The notes below the pieces were generated by a model. That model was not told where the DNA came from. It worked only from the letters and a program-made list of their open reading frames with translations, and ran no database searches. A program made the position numbers and the translations under genes. Shown here piece by piece: positions 17,870 through 26,537 of a stretch of 64,000 bases of DNA. Origin of the DNA: VXOI01 sp965197575 (GTDB lineage: Bacteria > Chloroflexota > Dehalococcoidia > Lucifugimonadales > UBA3495); NCBI GenBank assembly GCA_965197575.1, contig OZ240214.1, positions 868,001 to 932,000 of the forward strand, read 5' to 3'. Within the stretch, counting starts at the first letter, position 1, and each line of letters starts with the position of its first letter.

Positions 17870-18181
17870 TTACAGAATCTCGCTGATCTGGTACTGGGGG
17901 GTGATGTCGGTGTAGTTCTTGATGTCTCCGATGATCTCCCTGCCGTGGGTCTTGAAACCCTCGTGGACCTCGTCGGCGGTGCCGAAGTACAGGTTGGCCA
18001 TAGCGACGAAGGGGGCGGGCGCGTTGGGGTCGGCGGAGGACACTCCCTTTTCCAGTTCCGACCGGCTCAGGCCGCCCGGACCCAGCCGGTTATGCACCAT
18101 CTCCATGTGCGGCCCGGCCCAGTAGTCGAAGTCGAAATTCTTGCCTTCCTCGTTGGGGTATAAGACGGTGACCTTGATCAT
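17870..18181 (-). CDS. EthD-like dimeric alpha/beta-barrel protein
   Basis: A 103-residue protein, IKVTVLYPNEEGKNFDFDYWAGPHMEMV, typical of the EthD family of small ferredoxin-like dimeric proteins. ATG at 18181 is preceded by AGGAGG at 6 nt. The ethyl-tert-butyl-ether protein EthD gave the name, but most members have no known function. It is upstream of and nearly contiguous with the DUF885 gene. Confidence 0.85.
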   Translation of the reverse strand: MIKVTVLYPNEEGKNFDFDYWAGPHMEMVHNRLGPGGLSRSELEKGVSSADPNAPAPFVAMANLYFGTADEVHEGFKTHGREIIGDIKNYTDITPQYQISEIL

Positions 18182-18228
18182 GGACGCCCTCCTGAGTATC
18201 TGCGGTGTCTGGTCAAGCAAGTGTACCT

Positions 18229-18582
18229 TCACCCCGGCGGGCTGGCAACGGCCCTGGCGGGGGTATCGAGGGGGCCGAGGGCTGCGGACCAAGGGAGAAG
18301 GGAACGGAGGAGTGCGTTGCAGTCGGGAAGGGTGTTTTGGCGGCGGCACCGGTCCAAGTAGTTATGGGCCGCCATGAAGGTGGGGAGCCGGAATCCGGCT
18401 TGGACCACCCGGAGGATGAAGGGATGGGACTCGGGCGCGGGCCGGCGGTCGGCGCGGGCTACGATCCATTGGAGGCAAAATTCCTCGGCCAGCCGGCGGA
18501 GCCGGACCACGGCGAGTTTGCGGGCCATCTTGCGGCGGAGGGCGTTGACGCGGCGTCTCAGATCGTTCATTGGTTGGTTCAC
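18229..18582 (-). CDS. Hypothetical basic protein, 117 aa
   Basis: I do not recognise this protein. It starts MNQPMNDLRRRVNALRRKMARKL, a basic probable coiled coil, followed by EEFCLQWIVARADRRP and ILRVVQAGFRLPTFMAAHNYLDRC. It lies 39 bp downstream of the helix-turn-helix gene on the same strand, suggesting a two-gene unit. The frame is long for a chance ORF in this gap, and no better ORF overlaps it. Confidence is moderate. Confidence 0.5.
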   Translation of the reverse strand: MNQPMNDLRRRVNALRRKMARKLAVVRLRRLAEEFCLQWIVARADRRPAPESHPFILRVVQAGFRLPTFMAAHNYLDRCRRQNTLPDCNALLRSLLPWSAALGPLDTPARAVASPPG

Positions 18583-18621
18583 CTCGCGGGTTTAGTTTAT
18601 TTTGAGGGAGTGATGGGGCGC

Positions 18622-19104
18622 CTAGAGGTAGAGGGCGTCTTCCAGGGCCTGGATGTCGGCTCGGAGCTTCTGGGCCTCGTAAACCTGGATGGCGAAAGAC
18701 AGAGCGTAGCGGGCGGCGCGGAGGCGGACGGCCATATCCGGGGCGTCCATAGCTTCGGCGAGGACGGAGACGCTGCGGAGCATGAGGCCCTGGAGTTCCT
18801 GGCGGGCGAGGCTGGCGGACTCCTGGCGAAGGCGGGTCAACTCGTCGCGGAAGTGGTCGTCTTCAAGCCAGCGACGCAGAGTTCTCTCGGAGAATCCCGC
18901 TACGCGGGCGGCCTCGGCCAAAGAGGGGGTGGCTGCCATGACGGGCAAGACGGCCTGTTGGCGGTGGGTGAGTTGGAGATTTTCAGATCGCCGGACATCT
19001 GCGGACATTTGCGGACATTCCGGCTCGCTGGCCGGGTCGGGAGCGGATTTCCGAGGCTGCGGGGCGGGTTGGGAACGGTTGGGTCTGGCGCGGTTTGTGG
19101 GCAT
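18622..19104 (-). CDS. Helix-turn-helix protein, phBC6A51/terminase-small-subunit-like
   Basis: A 160-residue protein with a helix-turn-helix SLAEAARVAGFSERTLRRWLEDD at about residues 65-87, followed by long helices (LRQESASLARQELQGLML). This layout resembles the phBC6A51-type HTH and phage terminase small subunit families. The N-terminal ~45 residues are Pro/Ser-rich and may be untranslated if a later start is used. No other phage gene is nearby. It may be a relic of, or a host gene derived from, a mobile element. Confidence 0.6.
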   Translation of the reverse strand: MPTNRARPNRSQPAPQPRKSAPDPASEPECPQMSADVRRSENLQLTHRQQAVLPVMAATPSLAEAARVAGFSERTLRRWLEDDHFRDELTRLRQESASLARQELQGLMLRSVSVLAEAMDAPDMAVRLRAARYALSFAIQVYEAQKLRADIQALEDALYL

Positions 19105-19308
19105 GGGACGCCTTGATGCCTCGGTGGCGGGTTAGATTTGGCCGGTGTTCCGGGGGGATGGTTGGGTCTGACGTTATTATGGTAGGAGGGTGTATCCGGG
19201 ATTGACAAGGGAGGGGTGTCAGTTGGGGCCTTTTCATTGTCGGGACGAAGCCGGAGGTTGGGGTGAGGGCGTCTCCGCTCTGCGGGCAGTTATGGCCAAT
19301 GCGCAAGA

Positions 19309-19350
19309 TTCCCCCTCACCCCTGCCCTCTCCCCAAGGGAGAGGGGGAAT
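19309..19350 (+). repeat. Half copy of the dispersed hairpin repeat
   Basis: The stretch has CCCCCTCACCCC, then CCCTCTCCCC and its complement GGGGAGAGGG, matching the right half of the 144-bp family. It runs directly into the 31-bp tandem array, whose unit begins with the same GAGGGGGAATG. The rest of the 19105-19579 gap, apart from these repeats, holds nothing I recognise. Confidence 0.6.
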
Positions 19351-19486
19351 GAAAAGGCCCTGCACCAGCGCGAGGGGGAATGAAAAGGCCCTGCACCAGC
19401 GCGAGGGGGAATGAAAAGGCCCTGCACCAGCGCGAGGGGGAATGAAAAGGCCCTGCTCCGGCGCGAGGGGGAATGAAAAGGCCCTG
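19341..19486 (+). repeat. 31-bp tandem repeat array, about 4.7 copies
   Basis: The unit begins GAGGGGGAATGAAAAGG and ends CACCAGCGC. Copies lie at 19341-19371, 19372-19402, 19403-19433 and 19434-19464 (with two changes near its end), plus a partial copy from 19465. There are no spacers, so this is not CRISPR. It seems to have grown from the end of the adjoining hairpin repeat. Confidence 0.9.
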
Positions 19487-19579
19487 TCCGGCCTTGCCCG
19501 GGAAACGGCCTCAAGCCGGGGAAAATCCGCTTGGCCGGGGCGTGGCGGGTATGGCAGTATTTGATAGAATGAGTCCGCC

Positions 19580-20962
19580 ATGCTTTCACCATTCCGATAT
19601 TGGCGTGTTCTGGCGGCCGCCGCTGCCGTCCTGGTCTTGCTGCTGGTATTTACCGCCTGCTCGTCCTCGGAGGAGAGGGCGGCGGATGAGGATTCCTTGG
19701 CGTTGGTGTGGGAAGCCTGGCGAGAGATCAACGAGAACCACGCCGACGCCGACTCCCTGGAAGCCAGCGAGGCGGCGGGCGGCGCGATCTACCGGCTGCT
19801 CGAGTCCGGCAAGGTGGAACCCTACCCCTTCCTGACCGACCTGGGGCGGATGCGCGGGCAAGCGCCCCCCTACGTGCCCGCCGACCTGACCGACGTATGG
19901 CGGGCCACCGTCCTGTACGGGCGGCTGGACGCAAACACCGGCGACGACGCGCTGGCGGAGACGTTGCTGCAAGGGCTGGCCGAGGGGCTGGGCGATTCCC
20001 TCTCGGCCTTCGTGAACGCCGACCGCTACCCGGAAGCCAGGACCAGCCTGGAGCAAAGCGTCCAGGGTTCGTACCAAGGGATCGGTTCCCGTGTCTTCCG
20101 TCGTGACGGAATGTTCATCATGGTACCGTTCGAGGGCTCGCCGTCCGAAAAGGCCGGGATCGAGCCGGGCGACGTGCTGATCAGCGTGGACGGGGCGCCG
20201 GTGGAGGGCCTTACCACGTCGGCGGTGGTGGACATGGTGAAGGAAGGCGAGGAGGGCACCAAGGTTAAGCTGCAACTGGAGAGAGCCGGGGAGTCGGAGC
20301 TGGTGGAGCTGGACGTTTTTCGGGGCCAGGTCGAGCAGCCCTCGATTCGGCGCCAACTGACTCCCGGCGGCATCGGATACGTGGGCATCGACCGCTTCCG
20401 CGACAATACCGGCGACCAGGTCTACGATGCCCTCGAAGCGCTGTCCCAGATCGATATGCTGGCGTTGATTCTGGACCTGCGCAACAACCCCGGAGGGTCA
20501 CTGGGGGCCGCTGGCGAGGTTGCGGCCCAGTTCCTGCCGCCGGGCACTTTGTTCCGCTACACGGACGGCCCGGACGGCGAACGCCAGGAATACCGCTTGG
20601 ACGAGGAGATCGACAGCCTGGAGTTGAACGATCTGCTTCTGGCGGTGCTGGTGGACGAACGCACGAGAGGCGCGGCGGAGGCATTGGCCGCGGTACTTCA
20701 GGAGGGCGGCCGGGCGGCGCTGGTGGGTGCGGAAACCTTCGGCCAAGGGTCGGACTATGGCTTCGTGGAACTTAGCGACGGGTCGGCGATATACCTGCCG
20801 ACCTCGCGCTGGTACACCGCTTCGGGCCTCCGCTTGGGCGAGCGCGGCGTAAAGCCCGACATGGAGGTCGCCTATGAAGAGGTGGAGGGTGGGATCGGAG
20901 GGGAACGCCAGTTCAACCAGGCTTACGAATACCTGGACGGCCAGCTTCCCCCCTTCCGGTAG
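19580..20962 (+). CDS. S41 (C-terminal processing protease)-like lipoprotein, catalytic residues lost
   Basis: A 460-residue protein with a lipoprotein signal (lipobox FTAC near residue 25), a PDZ domain at about 165-250 (GIEPGDVLISVDGAPV) and an S41 core. The dyad region reads ERTRGAAEALAAVLQ near residue 357 where CtpA-type enzymes have GSASASE, so the nucleophile Ser is absent. It then reads AETFGQGSDYG near 383 where they have KTFGKG, so the base Lys is Gln. The fold should be intact but proteolysis is unlikely. A TAGAAT at 19565-19570 preceded by TG could be an extended -10 box just before the ATG. Confidence 0.88.
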   Translation: MLSPFRYWRVLAAAAAVLVLLLVFTACSSSEERAADEDSLALVWEAWREINENHADADSLEASEAAGGAIYRLLESGKVEPYPFLTDLGRMRGQAPPYVPADLTDVWRATVLYGRLDANTGDDALAETLLQGLAEGLGDSLSAFVNADRYPEARTSLEQSVQGSYQGIGSRVFRRDGMFIMVPFEGSPSEKAGIEPGDVLISVDGAPVEGLTTSAVVDMVKEGEEGTKVKLQLERAGESELVELDVFRGQVEQPSIRRQLTPGGIGYVGIDRFRDNTGDQVYDALEALSQIDMLALILDLRNNPGGSLGAAGEVAAQFLPPGTLFRYTDGPDGERQEYRLDEEIDSLELNDLLLAVLVDERTRGAAEALAAVLQEGGRAALVGAETFGQGSDYGFVELSDGSAIYLPTSRWYTASGLRLGERGVKPDMEVAYEEVEGGIGGERQFNQAYEYLDGQLPPFR

Positions 20963-21001
20963 CCATCGGTTCTCCGGCGAGTTTCTCCGGGATTATTCTG
21001 C

Positions 21002-21214
21002 CTATTCCTCGCGGCACCGCAGGCAGACGAAGGTACTGCGGTCCTCGGGAATACTGTCCACGCTCACGTTGCGTCGCCGGTTGCAGACCGAGCAGACCAC
21101 CGATTCGGTGACCGTCGGCGCTTTGACCGTAACCGCGGAAGCGCCGCGAAAACCCTGATAGTCAGGGTTCTCGCGCTTCAGTTGCAGGTAGCGTTCCCTG
21201 TCTTTTCGGCCCAT
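21002..21214 (-). CDS. Small zinc-ribbon protein
   Basis: A 70-residue protein with two CxxC pairs (VCSVCNRRR and VCLRCREE) spaced for one zinc ribbon, and a charged N-terminus GRKDRERYLQLKRENP. It lies 25 bp downstream of rplL on the same strand, so it is probably the last gene of the ribosomal operon. A role in RNA or ribosome binding is a guess from position. Confidence 0.75.
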   Translation of the reverse strand: MGRKDRERYLQLKRENPDYQGFRGASAVTVKAPTVTESVVCSVCNRRRNVSVDSIPEDRSTFVCLRCREE

Positions 21215-21239
21215 GAGGACCTCCCGGCGGGGGGCCGGA

Positions 21240-21611
21240 CTAACCTACTTCGACGGCGGCCCCGGCCTCTTCCAGCTTGCTCTTGATATTGTCGGCCTCG
21301 TCCCTCGGGATCGCCTCTTTAACCGCCGTGGGGGCGGACTCGACCAGCTCCTTGGCTTCGCGCAGGCCCAGGGAGGTTACTTCGCGGACGGCCTTGATCA
21401 CGTTGATCTTATTGGGGCCGATCTCCCGCAGGGTGACGTCGAACTCGGTCTTTTCCTCGACCTCGACAACGGCTTCGCCGGTGGGGGCGACGGCCACGGC
21501 CACGGGAGCGGCCGCGGTTACGCCGAACTCGTCCTCCAGCGACTTCACCAAGTCCGCCAGCTCCACCACGTTCATACCCTTGATTGCGTCCAGAATCTCG
21601 TCTTTGGTCAT
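21240..21611 (-). CDS. rplL: Ribosomal protein L7/L12
   Basis: A 123-residue stalk protein: an N-terminal dimer domain (VVELADLVKSLEDEFGV), an Ala/Val hinge, and the factor-binding C-terminal domain (INVIKAVREVTSLGLREAKELVE, with EEAGAAVEV at the end). It recruits translation GTPases to the ribosome. It follows rplJ with an unusually large gap of about 200 bp that is filled mostly by a repeat element. Confidence 0.98.
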   Translation of the reverse strand: MTKDEILDAIKGMNVVELADLVKSLEDEFGVTAAAPVAVAVAPTGEAVVEVEEKTEFDVTLREIGPNKINVIKAVREVTSLGLREAKELVESAPTAVKEAIPRDEADNIKSKLEEAGAAVEVG

Positions 21612-21668
21612 GGCTCCTCCTTTAGATTTGCGGGTTTATGAATCAGCCGGGATTATCCCGTTCGTCTC

Positions 21669-21812
21669 AGAGGGTGTTTCCAAATCCCCTCTCCCTCTGG
21701 GAGAGGGCGTGGGTGAGGGCGATCCCTAGTGAGGCACCATGTCCGGCGCGGAGAATTCCCCCTCATCCTAACCTTCTCCCTCAAGGGAGAAGGGACTTAA
21801 TAAACACCTTCT
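21669..21812 (+). repeat. MITE-like 144-bp element, copy 1, in the rplJ-rplL gap
   Basis: The left end AGAGGGTGTTT and the reverse complement of the right end AGAAGGTGTTT form imperfect terminal inverted repeats that continue for about 27 bp. Inside are CTCTCCC/GGGAGAG hairpins. The same element recurs in the same orientation at 28172-28315. The right end abuts the rplJ stop codon. No ORF is present, as in a non-autonomous miniature transposable element. Confidence 0.75.
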
Positions 21813-22336
21813 CAGGGCTCCAACTGCCTGATCCGCGCTTGCAGCACGTTGTCCAGGTTCTGAAGCGGGCCGTTCAGCGCCCCCACCAGGCGGGAGATCG
21901 GGGCTTGAATCTGGCCCACCAGGGCGGCCAGCATCTGCGGCCGGGGCGGGAGCGCGGCCAGGCGTATCACGCCGGTGGCGTCCATAGCCGGCCCGTCGCC
22001 CATCACCGCGCCCCGGATGGAGAAGGTGTTGGCGTTGACGCGGGCGTAGTCGGCCAGCGCTTTGGCCGCGCCGGCGGGATCGTCGTAGCCGAAGGCCACC
22101 GCGGTTGGGCCCTGGACGATGTCCCTCACCTGGGGCCGGCCGGCCTCTTCGGCGGCCAGGTGCATCAGCGTGTTCTTCACGATGGTGAATTCCACGCCTG
22201 CGGCGCGCATGTTGCGCCGGAGATCGGTCATCTGGTTCACCGACGTGCGGGTATAGTCGGCGGTGAGGGTAATGGCGCTGCGTTCGATGCGGTCCTTCAG
22301 GTCCTGAACGCGCTCGATTTTCTCCTGAGTGGGCAA
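21812..22336 (-). CDS. rplJ: Ribosomal protein L10
   Basis: A 174-residue L10 (PTQEKIERVQDLKDRIERS; EFTIVKNTLMHLAAEEAG; GPTAVAFGYDDP), the base of the L7/L12 stalk. The start is TTG at 22336, with GGAGG 6 nt upstream. The frame stays open to 22396, but that stretch is leader sequence with a terminator-like hairpin. It is transcribed after rplA and before rplL. Confidence 0.96.
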   Translation of the reverse strand: MPTQEKIERVQDLKDRIERSAITLTADYTRTSVNQMTDLRRNMRAAGVEFTIVKNTLMHLAAEEAGRPQVRDIVQGPTAVAFGYDDPAGAAKALADYARVNANTFSIRGAVMGDGPAMDATGVIRLAALPPRPQMLAALVGQIQAPISRLVGALNGPLQNLDNVLQARIRQLEP

Positions 22337-22350
22337 ACCGCGCCTCCAAC

Positions 22351-22385
22351 AAAAAAGTCCCTGCGCTCGAATGAGGCGCAGGGAC
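22351..22385 (-). terminator. Intrinsic-terminator-like attenuator in the rplJ leader
   Basis: On the minus strand a perfect 10-bp GC-rich stem (GTCCCTGCGC with GCGCAGGGAC, 9-nt loop) is followed at once by six T residues. It lies 15 nt upstream of the rplJ start in the 191-bp rplA-rplJ gap, where bacteria carry the L10 leader that L10 or L10(L12)4 binds. It probably controls read-through into rplJ-rplL. Confidence 0.8.
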
Positions 22386-22527
22386 GTTACTCCCACAGCA
22401 CGGGCGTCGTTCCGCCCGATACTTGATTGCGCGCCTCGGCGGGCGGCCCTGCGGCCATTATCCCCTTGCGGGGACCAGCGGTCTTCGGCGTTGGTCTTCC
22501 GGGTTTTCGTGTTTCCAGTTTACCGGC

Positions 22528-23244
22528 CTAGTCCAGAGGCCGCAAGGCCTGTAGCGTCGGCAGGTCAAGGGGCACGCTGGGGCCCATGCTGGACGAGAGG
22601 TGGGCCGAGCGGAAGTACTGGCCCTTCAAGGCCGCCGGCCGGTCGCGGACCACCGCGTCGGTCAGCGCGGCGAGGTTGCCGACCAGCATGTCGGTCTCGA
22701 AGCTGATCTTGCCGATGGCGTTGTGGATGATGGCGTTGCGGTCGGTGCGGTACTCCGTCCGTCCGCCCTTGGCTTCCTGGATGGCCCGGGGCAGGTCCTG
22801 CGGCTGCACCATGGTCCCGGAGCGGGGGTTGGGCATGAGGCCGCGCCGTCCCAGAATACGCCCCAGCTTCCCGATCTTGGGCATCACTTGCGGCGTGGCC
22901 AAGCCGACGTCGAAGTCCACCCAGCCGCCTTCGATGCGAGCGATGAGATCATCCTCGCCCACGAAGTCGGCCCCGGCGTTCCGGGCCGTCTCGGCGCCTT
23001 CGGCTCCGGCGAAAACCAGGACCCGCATCGTCTTGCCCAAGCCGTGGGGCAGGCCCACCACGCCCCGAACCATCTGGTCGGCGTGGCGGGGGTCGACGTT
23101 GGTGCGGAGGTGGAACTCCACCGTCTCGTCGAACTTGGCGTTGGAAACGTCCTTGAGCAGGTCGACGGCCTCGGCGGGTTCGTAGAGCCGGTCGGGCTCC
23201 ACTCTTTCGGCGAGGGCGCTGAACCGGCGGCTTCGGTTAGGCAT
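22528..23244 (-). CDS. rplA: Ribosomal protein L1
   Basis: A 238-residue L1 with the expected NVDPRHADQMVRGVVGLPHG, GADFVGEDDLIARIEGGW and the GRRGLMPNPRSGTM motif. It forms the mobile stalk at the E site and, in many bacteria, represses its own operon by binding the rplK leader. It follows rplK by 17 bp. Confidence 0.98.
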   Translation of the reverse strand: MPNRSRRFSALAERVEPDRLYEPAEAVDLLKDVSNAKFDETVEFHLRTNVDPRHADQMVRGVVGLPHGLGKTMRVLVFAGAEGAETARNAGADFVGEDDLIARIEGGWVDFDVGLATPQVMPKIGKLGRILGRRGLMPNPRSGTMVQPQDLPRAIQEAKGGRTEYRTDRNAIIHNAIGKISFETDMLVGNLAALTDAVVRDRPAALKGQYFRSAHLSSSMGPSVPLDLPTLQALRPLD

Positions 23245-23261
23245 CAGCTATCCCCTGGTCC

Positions 23262-23690
23262 TTATTCCTCTGAAATTTCTATGCCCATGCTGCGGGCGGT
23301 GCCTGCGATAATCGCCATCGCCTCGTCCACCGATCCGGCGTTCAGGTCGGCCAGCTTGGTGGAGGCGATGTCTCTCAGGGCGTCCCGGCTAATGCGGCCC
23401 ACCCTAGTCTGGCGAACGTCGGGCGAACCCTTGTCCACCCCCGCCGCCTTGCGAAGCAGGTCCGACGCCGGCGGAGTGCGGGTCACGAAGACGAAAGACC
23501 GGTCCTCGTAGACCGTCAAGTGGACCGGCACGATAGTTCCGGCCTCGTTGGCGGTGCGGGCGTTGTATTCCTTGACGAAGCCCATGATGTTGACGCCGTG
23601 CTGGCCCAAGGCCGGCCCCACCGGGGGCGCCGGAGTGGCCTTCCCAGCTTCCAGTTGCAGCTTGATGATTGCCCGAATCTTCTTTGCCAC
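23262..23690 (-). CDS. rplK: Ribosomal protein L11
   Basis: A 142-residue L11 with KLQLEAGKATPAPPVGPALGQ and the NIMGFVKEYNART region, ending in the RNA-binding domain (IAGTARSMGIEI). The start GTG at 23690 directly follows the nusG stop (TAAGTG), so translation is coupled. Confidence 0.98.
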   Translation of the reverse strand: MAKKIRAIIKLQLEAGKATPAPPVGPALGQHGVNIMGFVKEYNARTANEAGTIVPVHLTVYEDRSFVFVTRTPPASDLLRKAAGVDKGSPDVRQTRVGRISRDALRDIASTKLADLNAGSVDEAMAIIAGTARSMGIEISEE

Positions 23691-24269
23691 TTATATCCGT
23701 TCCACTTGCAGAAAGTCCAGCTCGACGGGCGTCTCCCGTCCGAAGAAGGAGACCAGCACCCGCACCTTGCCCTTGCCTTCGTCCACGTCGTTGATCGCCC
23801 CGATGAAGTCCACGAAGGGGCCCTCGGTGATGCGCACGGTCTCGCCTCGCTCCAGCGCGATCTTGACGCGGGTGGCGTCGGACTCCACCTGCCGGAGGAT
23901 GTCCTCGATCTGCTTGTCCTCCAGCGGCACCGGCTTGGGGCGCTTGTCGTGCTCATCCTCGCTGGAGACGAAGCCGGTGACGCCCGGCGTGTTGCGGACG
24001 GCGTACCAACTCTCGTCGTCCATCGTCATCTGTACCAGGATGTATCCGGGGAAGAGCTTTTTTCGTTCCGAGCGCCGCTTGCCGTCCTTGAAGACAACCT
24101 CCTCCTCGGTTGGGACCAGCACCTCGTTGATGCGGTCCTGCATGTCGAGGCTCTGGATCCGGAGGCGGAGGTTCTTTTCGACCAGGTCCTCCTGGCCCGA
24201 GTAGGTATGGACGATATACCAGCGCGGCCCCTGCTGCTCTTCGATTTCCGAAATGTCGTTCGCGTTCAT
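23691..24269 (-). CDS. nusG: Transcription factor NusG
   Basis: A 192-residue protein with the NGN domain (RWYIVHTYSGQEDLVEKNL, FPGYILVQM, NTPGVTGFV) and a C-terminal KOW domain (RGETVRITEGPFVDFIGAINDVDEGKGKV, here in short parts). It binds RNA polymerase and links it with Rho or the ribosome. It sits between secE and rplK as usual. Confidence 0.98.
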   Translation of the reverse strand: MNANDISEIEEQQGPRWYIVHTYSGQEDLVEKNLRLRIQSLDMQDRINEVLVPTEEEVVFKDGKRRSERKKLFPGYILVQMTMDDESWYAVRNTPGVTGFVSSEDEHDKRPKPVPLEDKQIEDILRQVESDATRVKIALERGETVRITEGPFVDFIGAINDVDEGKGKVRVLVSFFGRETPVELDFLQVERI

Positions 24270-24335
24270 AAAATCCGTCCGTTCGCCATTATCCTGCCCG
24301 AGCGCCGGCCACTGCCCGCCGGGAAACCCCGGGGG

Positions 24336-24581
24336 CTAAAGGCCGAAGATCACCCGGTTGAACAGCTCGGCGAAGATCCGGTCCAGGCCGCCGAGGAAGA
24401 ACCCGGCGGCGATGGCAAGCACGATGACCACCATGGTGAGGCGGGCCGTCTCCTCGCGGCTGGGCCAGACGCACTTGCGCAGTTCGGAGTACGTTTCCTG
24501 TAGAAACGCGACCGGACTGATGCGCCCGGAGCCGCCGGAGGGCGCCAGGATCCGCTGGGCCCGGGAAGAGGCCCTGGCCAT
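24336..24581 (-). CDS. secE: Preprotein translocase subunit SecE
   Basis: An 81-residue protein with the SecE signature FLQETYSELRKCVWPSREE followed by a single membrane helix (LTMVVIVLAIAAGFFLGGLD). It is part of the SecYEG channel. It begins 4 bp after rpmG and is followed by nusG, the standard order. Confidence 0.97.
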   Translation of the reverse strand: MARASSRAQRILAPSGGSGRISPVAFLQETYSELRKCVWPSREETARLTMVVIVLAIAAGFFLGGLDRIFAELFNRVIFGL

Positions 24582-24585
24582 GGGG

Positions 24586-24756
24586 TTACCTCACTTCGCG
24601 GTGGGTCTTGTGGCCGCGGCAGCGCGAACAGTACTTGCGCAACTCGATCCGGTTCGGATCGTTGCGCCGGTTCTTCATCGTGGTGTAATTGCGCTCGCGG
24701 CAGTCCCCGCATTGCAGGGTAATGATCTGGCGGATGTCTGCGGTCTTTCTGGCCAT
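24586..24756 (-). CDS. rpmG: Ribosomal protein L33
   Basis: A 56-residue protein read from ATG 24754-24756 to TAA 24586-24588: ARKTADIRQIITLQCGDC, then NYTTMKNRRNDPNRIELRKY and CSRCRGHKTHREVR. The two CxxC pairs mark the zinc-binding form of L33. It is easily missed because of its small size. It lies between tuf and secE. Confidence 0.96.
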   Translation of the reverse strand: MARKTADIRQIITLQCGDCRERNYTTMKNRRNDPNRIELRKYCSRCRGHKTHREVR

Positions 24757-24757
24757 G

Positions 24758-25942
<1,185 letters not shown>

Positions 25943-25985
25943 GGTTTGCGGTGTCCTCCCTACTTGTCTGTTGCCATCTTTTTTC

Positions 25986-26060
25986 TGGAGCCCAGAGGCG
26001 GGATTGAACCGCCGACCCCGTTCTTACCAAGAACGTGCTCTACCCCTGAGCTATCTGGGC
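25986..26060 (-). tRNA. tRNA-Thr (anticodon GGT)
   Basis: Minus-strand cloverleaf with acceptor stem GCCCAGA/TCTGGGC, D arm AGCTCAGGGGTAGAGC, anticodon arm CGTTC-TTGGTAA-GAACG, TPsiC arm with GGTTCAATCCC and an encoded CCA. The loop gives anticodon GGT. It lies 43 bp upstream of tuf in the classical thr-tyr-thr-tuf arrangement. Confidence 0.96.
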
Positions 26061-26067
26061 GCTTTGG

Positions 26068-26143
26068 AATTGTGAATGTTGAATTCCGAATAGTGAAAGA
26101 GTCTGTCAGTCATCTGAGTTCTCAATTCACTATTCTACATTCC
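26068..26143 (+). repeat. Imperfect AT-rich inverted repeat between tRNA genes
   Basis: GAATGTTGAATTCC and GAATAGTGAA on the left face CAATTCACTATTCTACATTC on the right, an imperfect hairpin. It shares words with the stronger inverted repeat at 59656-59716. It fills the gap between tRNA-Thr(GGT) and tRNA-Tyr. Confidence 0.45.
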
Positions 26144-26150
26144 GAGTTTA

Positions 26151-26238
26151 TGGTGGAGGGGGCAGGATTCGAACCTGCGAAGCCCTTCCGGACGCCAGAT
26201 TTACAGTCTGGTGGCTTTAACCACTCACCCACCCCTCC
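26151..26238 (-). tRNA. tRNA-Tyr (anticodon GTA)
   Basis: Minus-strand class II tRNA of 88 nt with acceptor stem GGAGGGG/CCCCTCC, anticodon loop CTGTAAA giving GTA, a long variable arm (GTCCGGAAGGGC), TPsiC arm GCAGGTTCGAATCCTGC and encoded CCA. The identity is clear. Confidence 0.97.
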
Positions 26239-26339
26239 AGGGACATTCCGCTCCGTGCGCGACACCAGGGCCGGGCCGGAGGACTTGACTTCTAATATCG
26301 CATATCCGACGGGCAACACGCAATCGGGCCGACGGGATT

Positions 26340-26414
26340 TGGAGCCCCAGAGGGGATTCGAACCCCTAACCTGTCGATTACAAATCGACTGCGCTTCCAT
26401 TGCGCCACAGGGGC
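26340..26414 (-). tRNA. tRNA-Thr (anticodon TGT)
   Basis: Minus-strand cloverleaf with acceptor stem GCCCCTG/CTGGGGC, anticodon arm GTCGA-TTTGTAA-TCGAC giving TGT, TPsiC arm AGGGGTTCGAATCCCCT and encoded CCA. It is the first tRNA of the tRNA-tuf transcript. Confidence 0.97.
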
Positions 26415-26489
26415 GTCCCTTACCTGAACCCCTTCCTCAACCGAGGGAGAGGCCATGGGGCCGAAACCTGCCGGTGTGCGTCCGACTAC

Positions 26490-26514
26490 AAAACGGCCCC
26501 CCAGAAGGGGGCCG
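26490..26514 (-). terminator. Terminator-like hairpin in the leader of the tRNA-tuf operon
   Basis: On the minus strand the arms CGGCCCCC and GGGGGCCG with a 5-nt loop are followed by TTTT. It lies only about 17-40 nt after the predicted start of transcription from the promoter at 26538-26567, so it would be an attenuator rather than an end-of-gene terminator. Confidence 0.5.
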
Positions 26515-26537
26515 GATGGGAACTAAGCGACATACAA

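Noticed and set aside
18622..19104. Prophage, because of the terminase-like HTH protein
   Set aside because: No capsid, portal, large terminase, integrase or lysis gene is seen nearby.
19341..19486. CRISPR array
   Set aside because: The 31-bp units are head to tail with no spacers and no cas genes are near.
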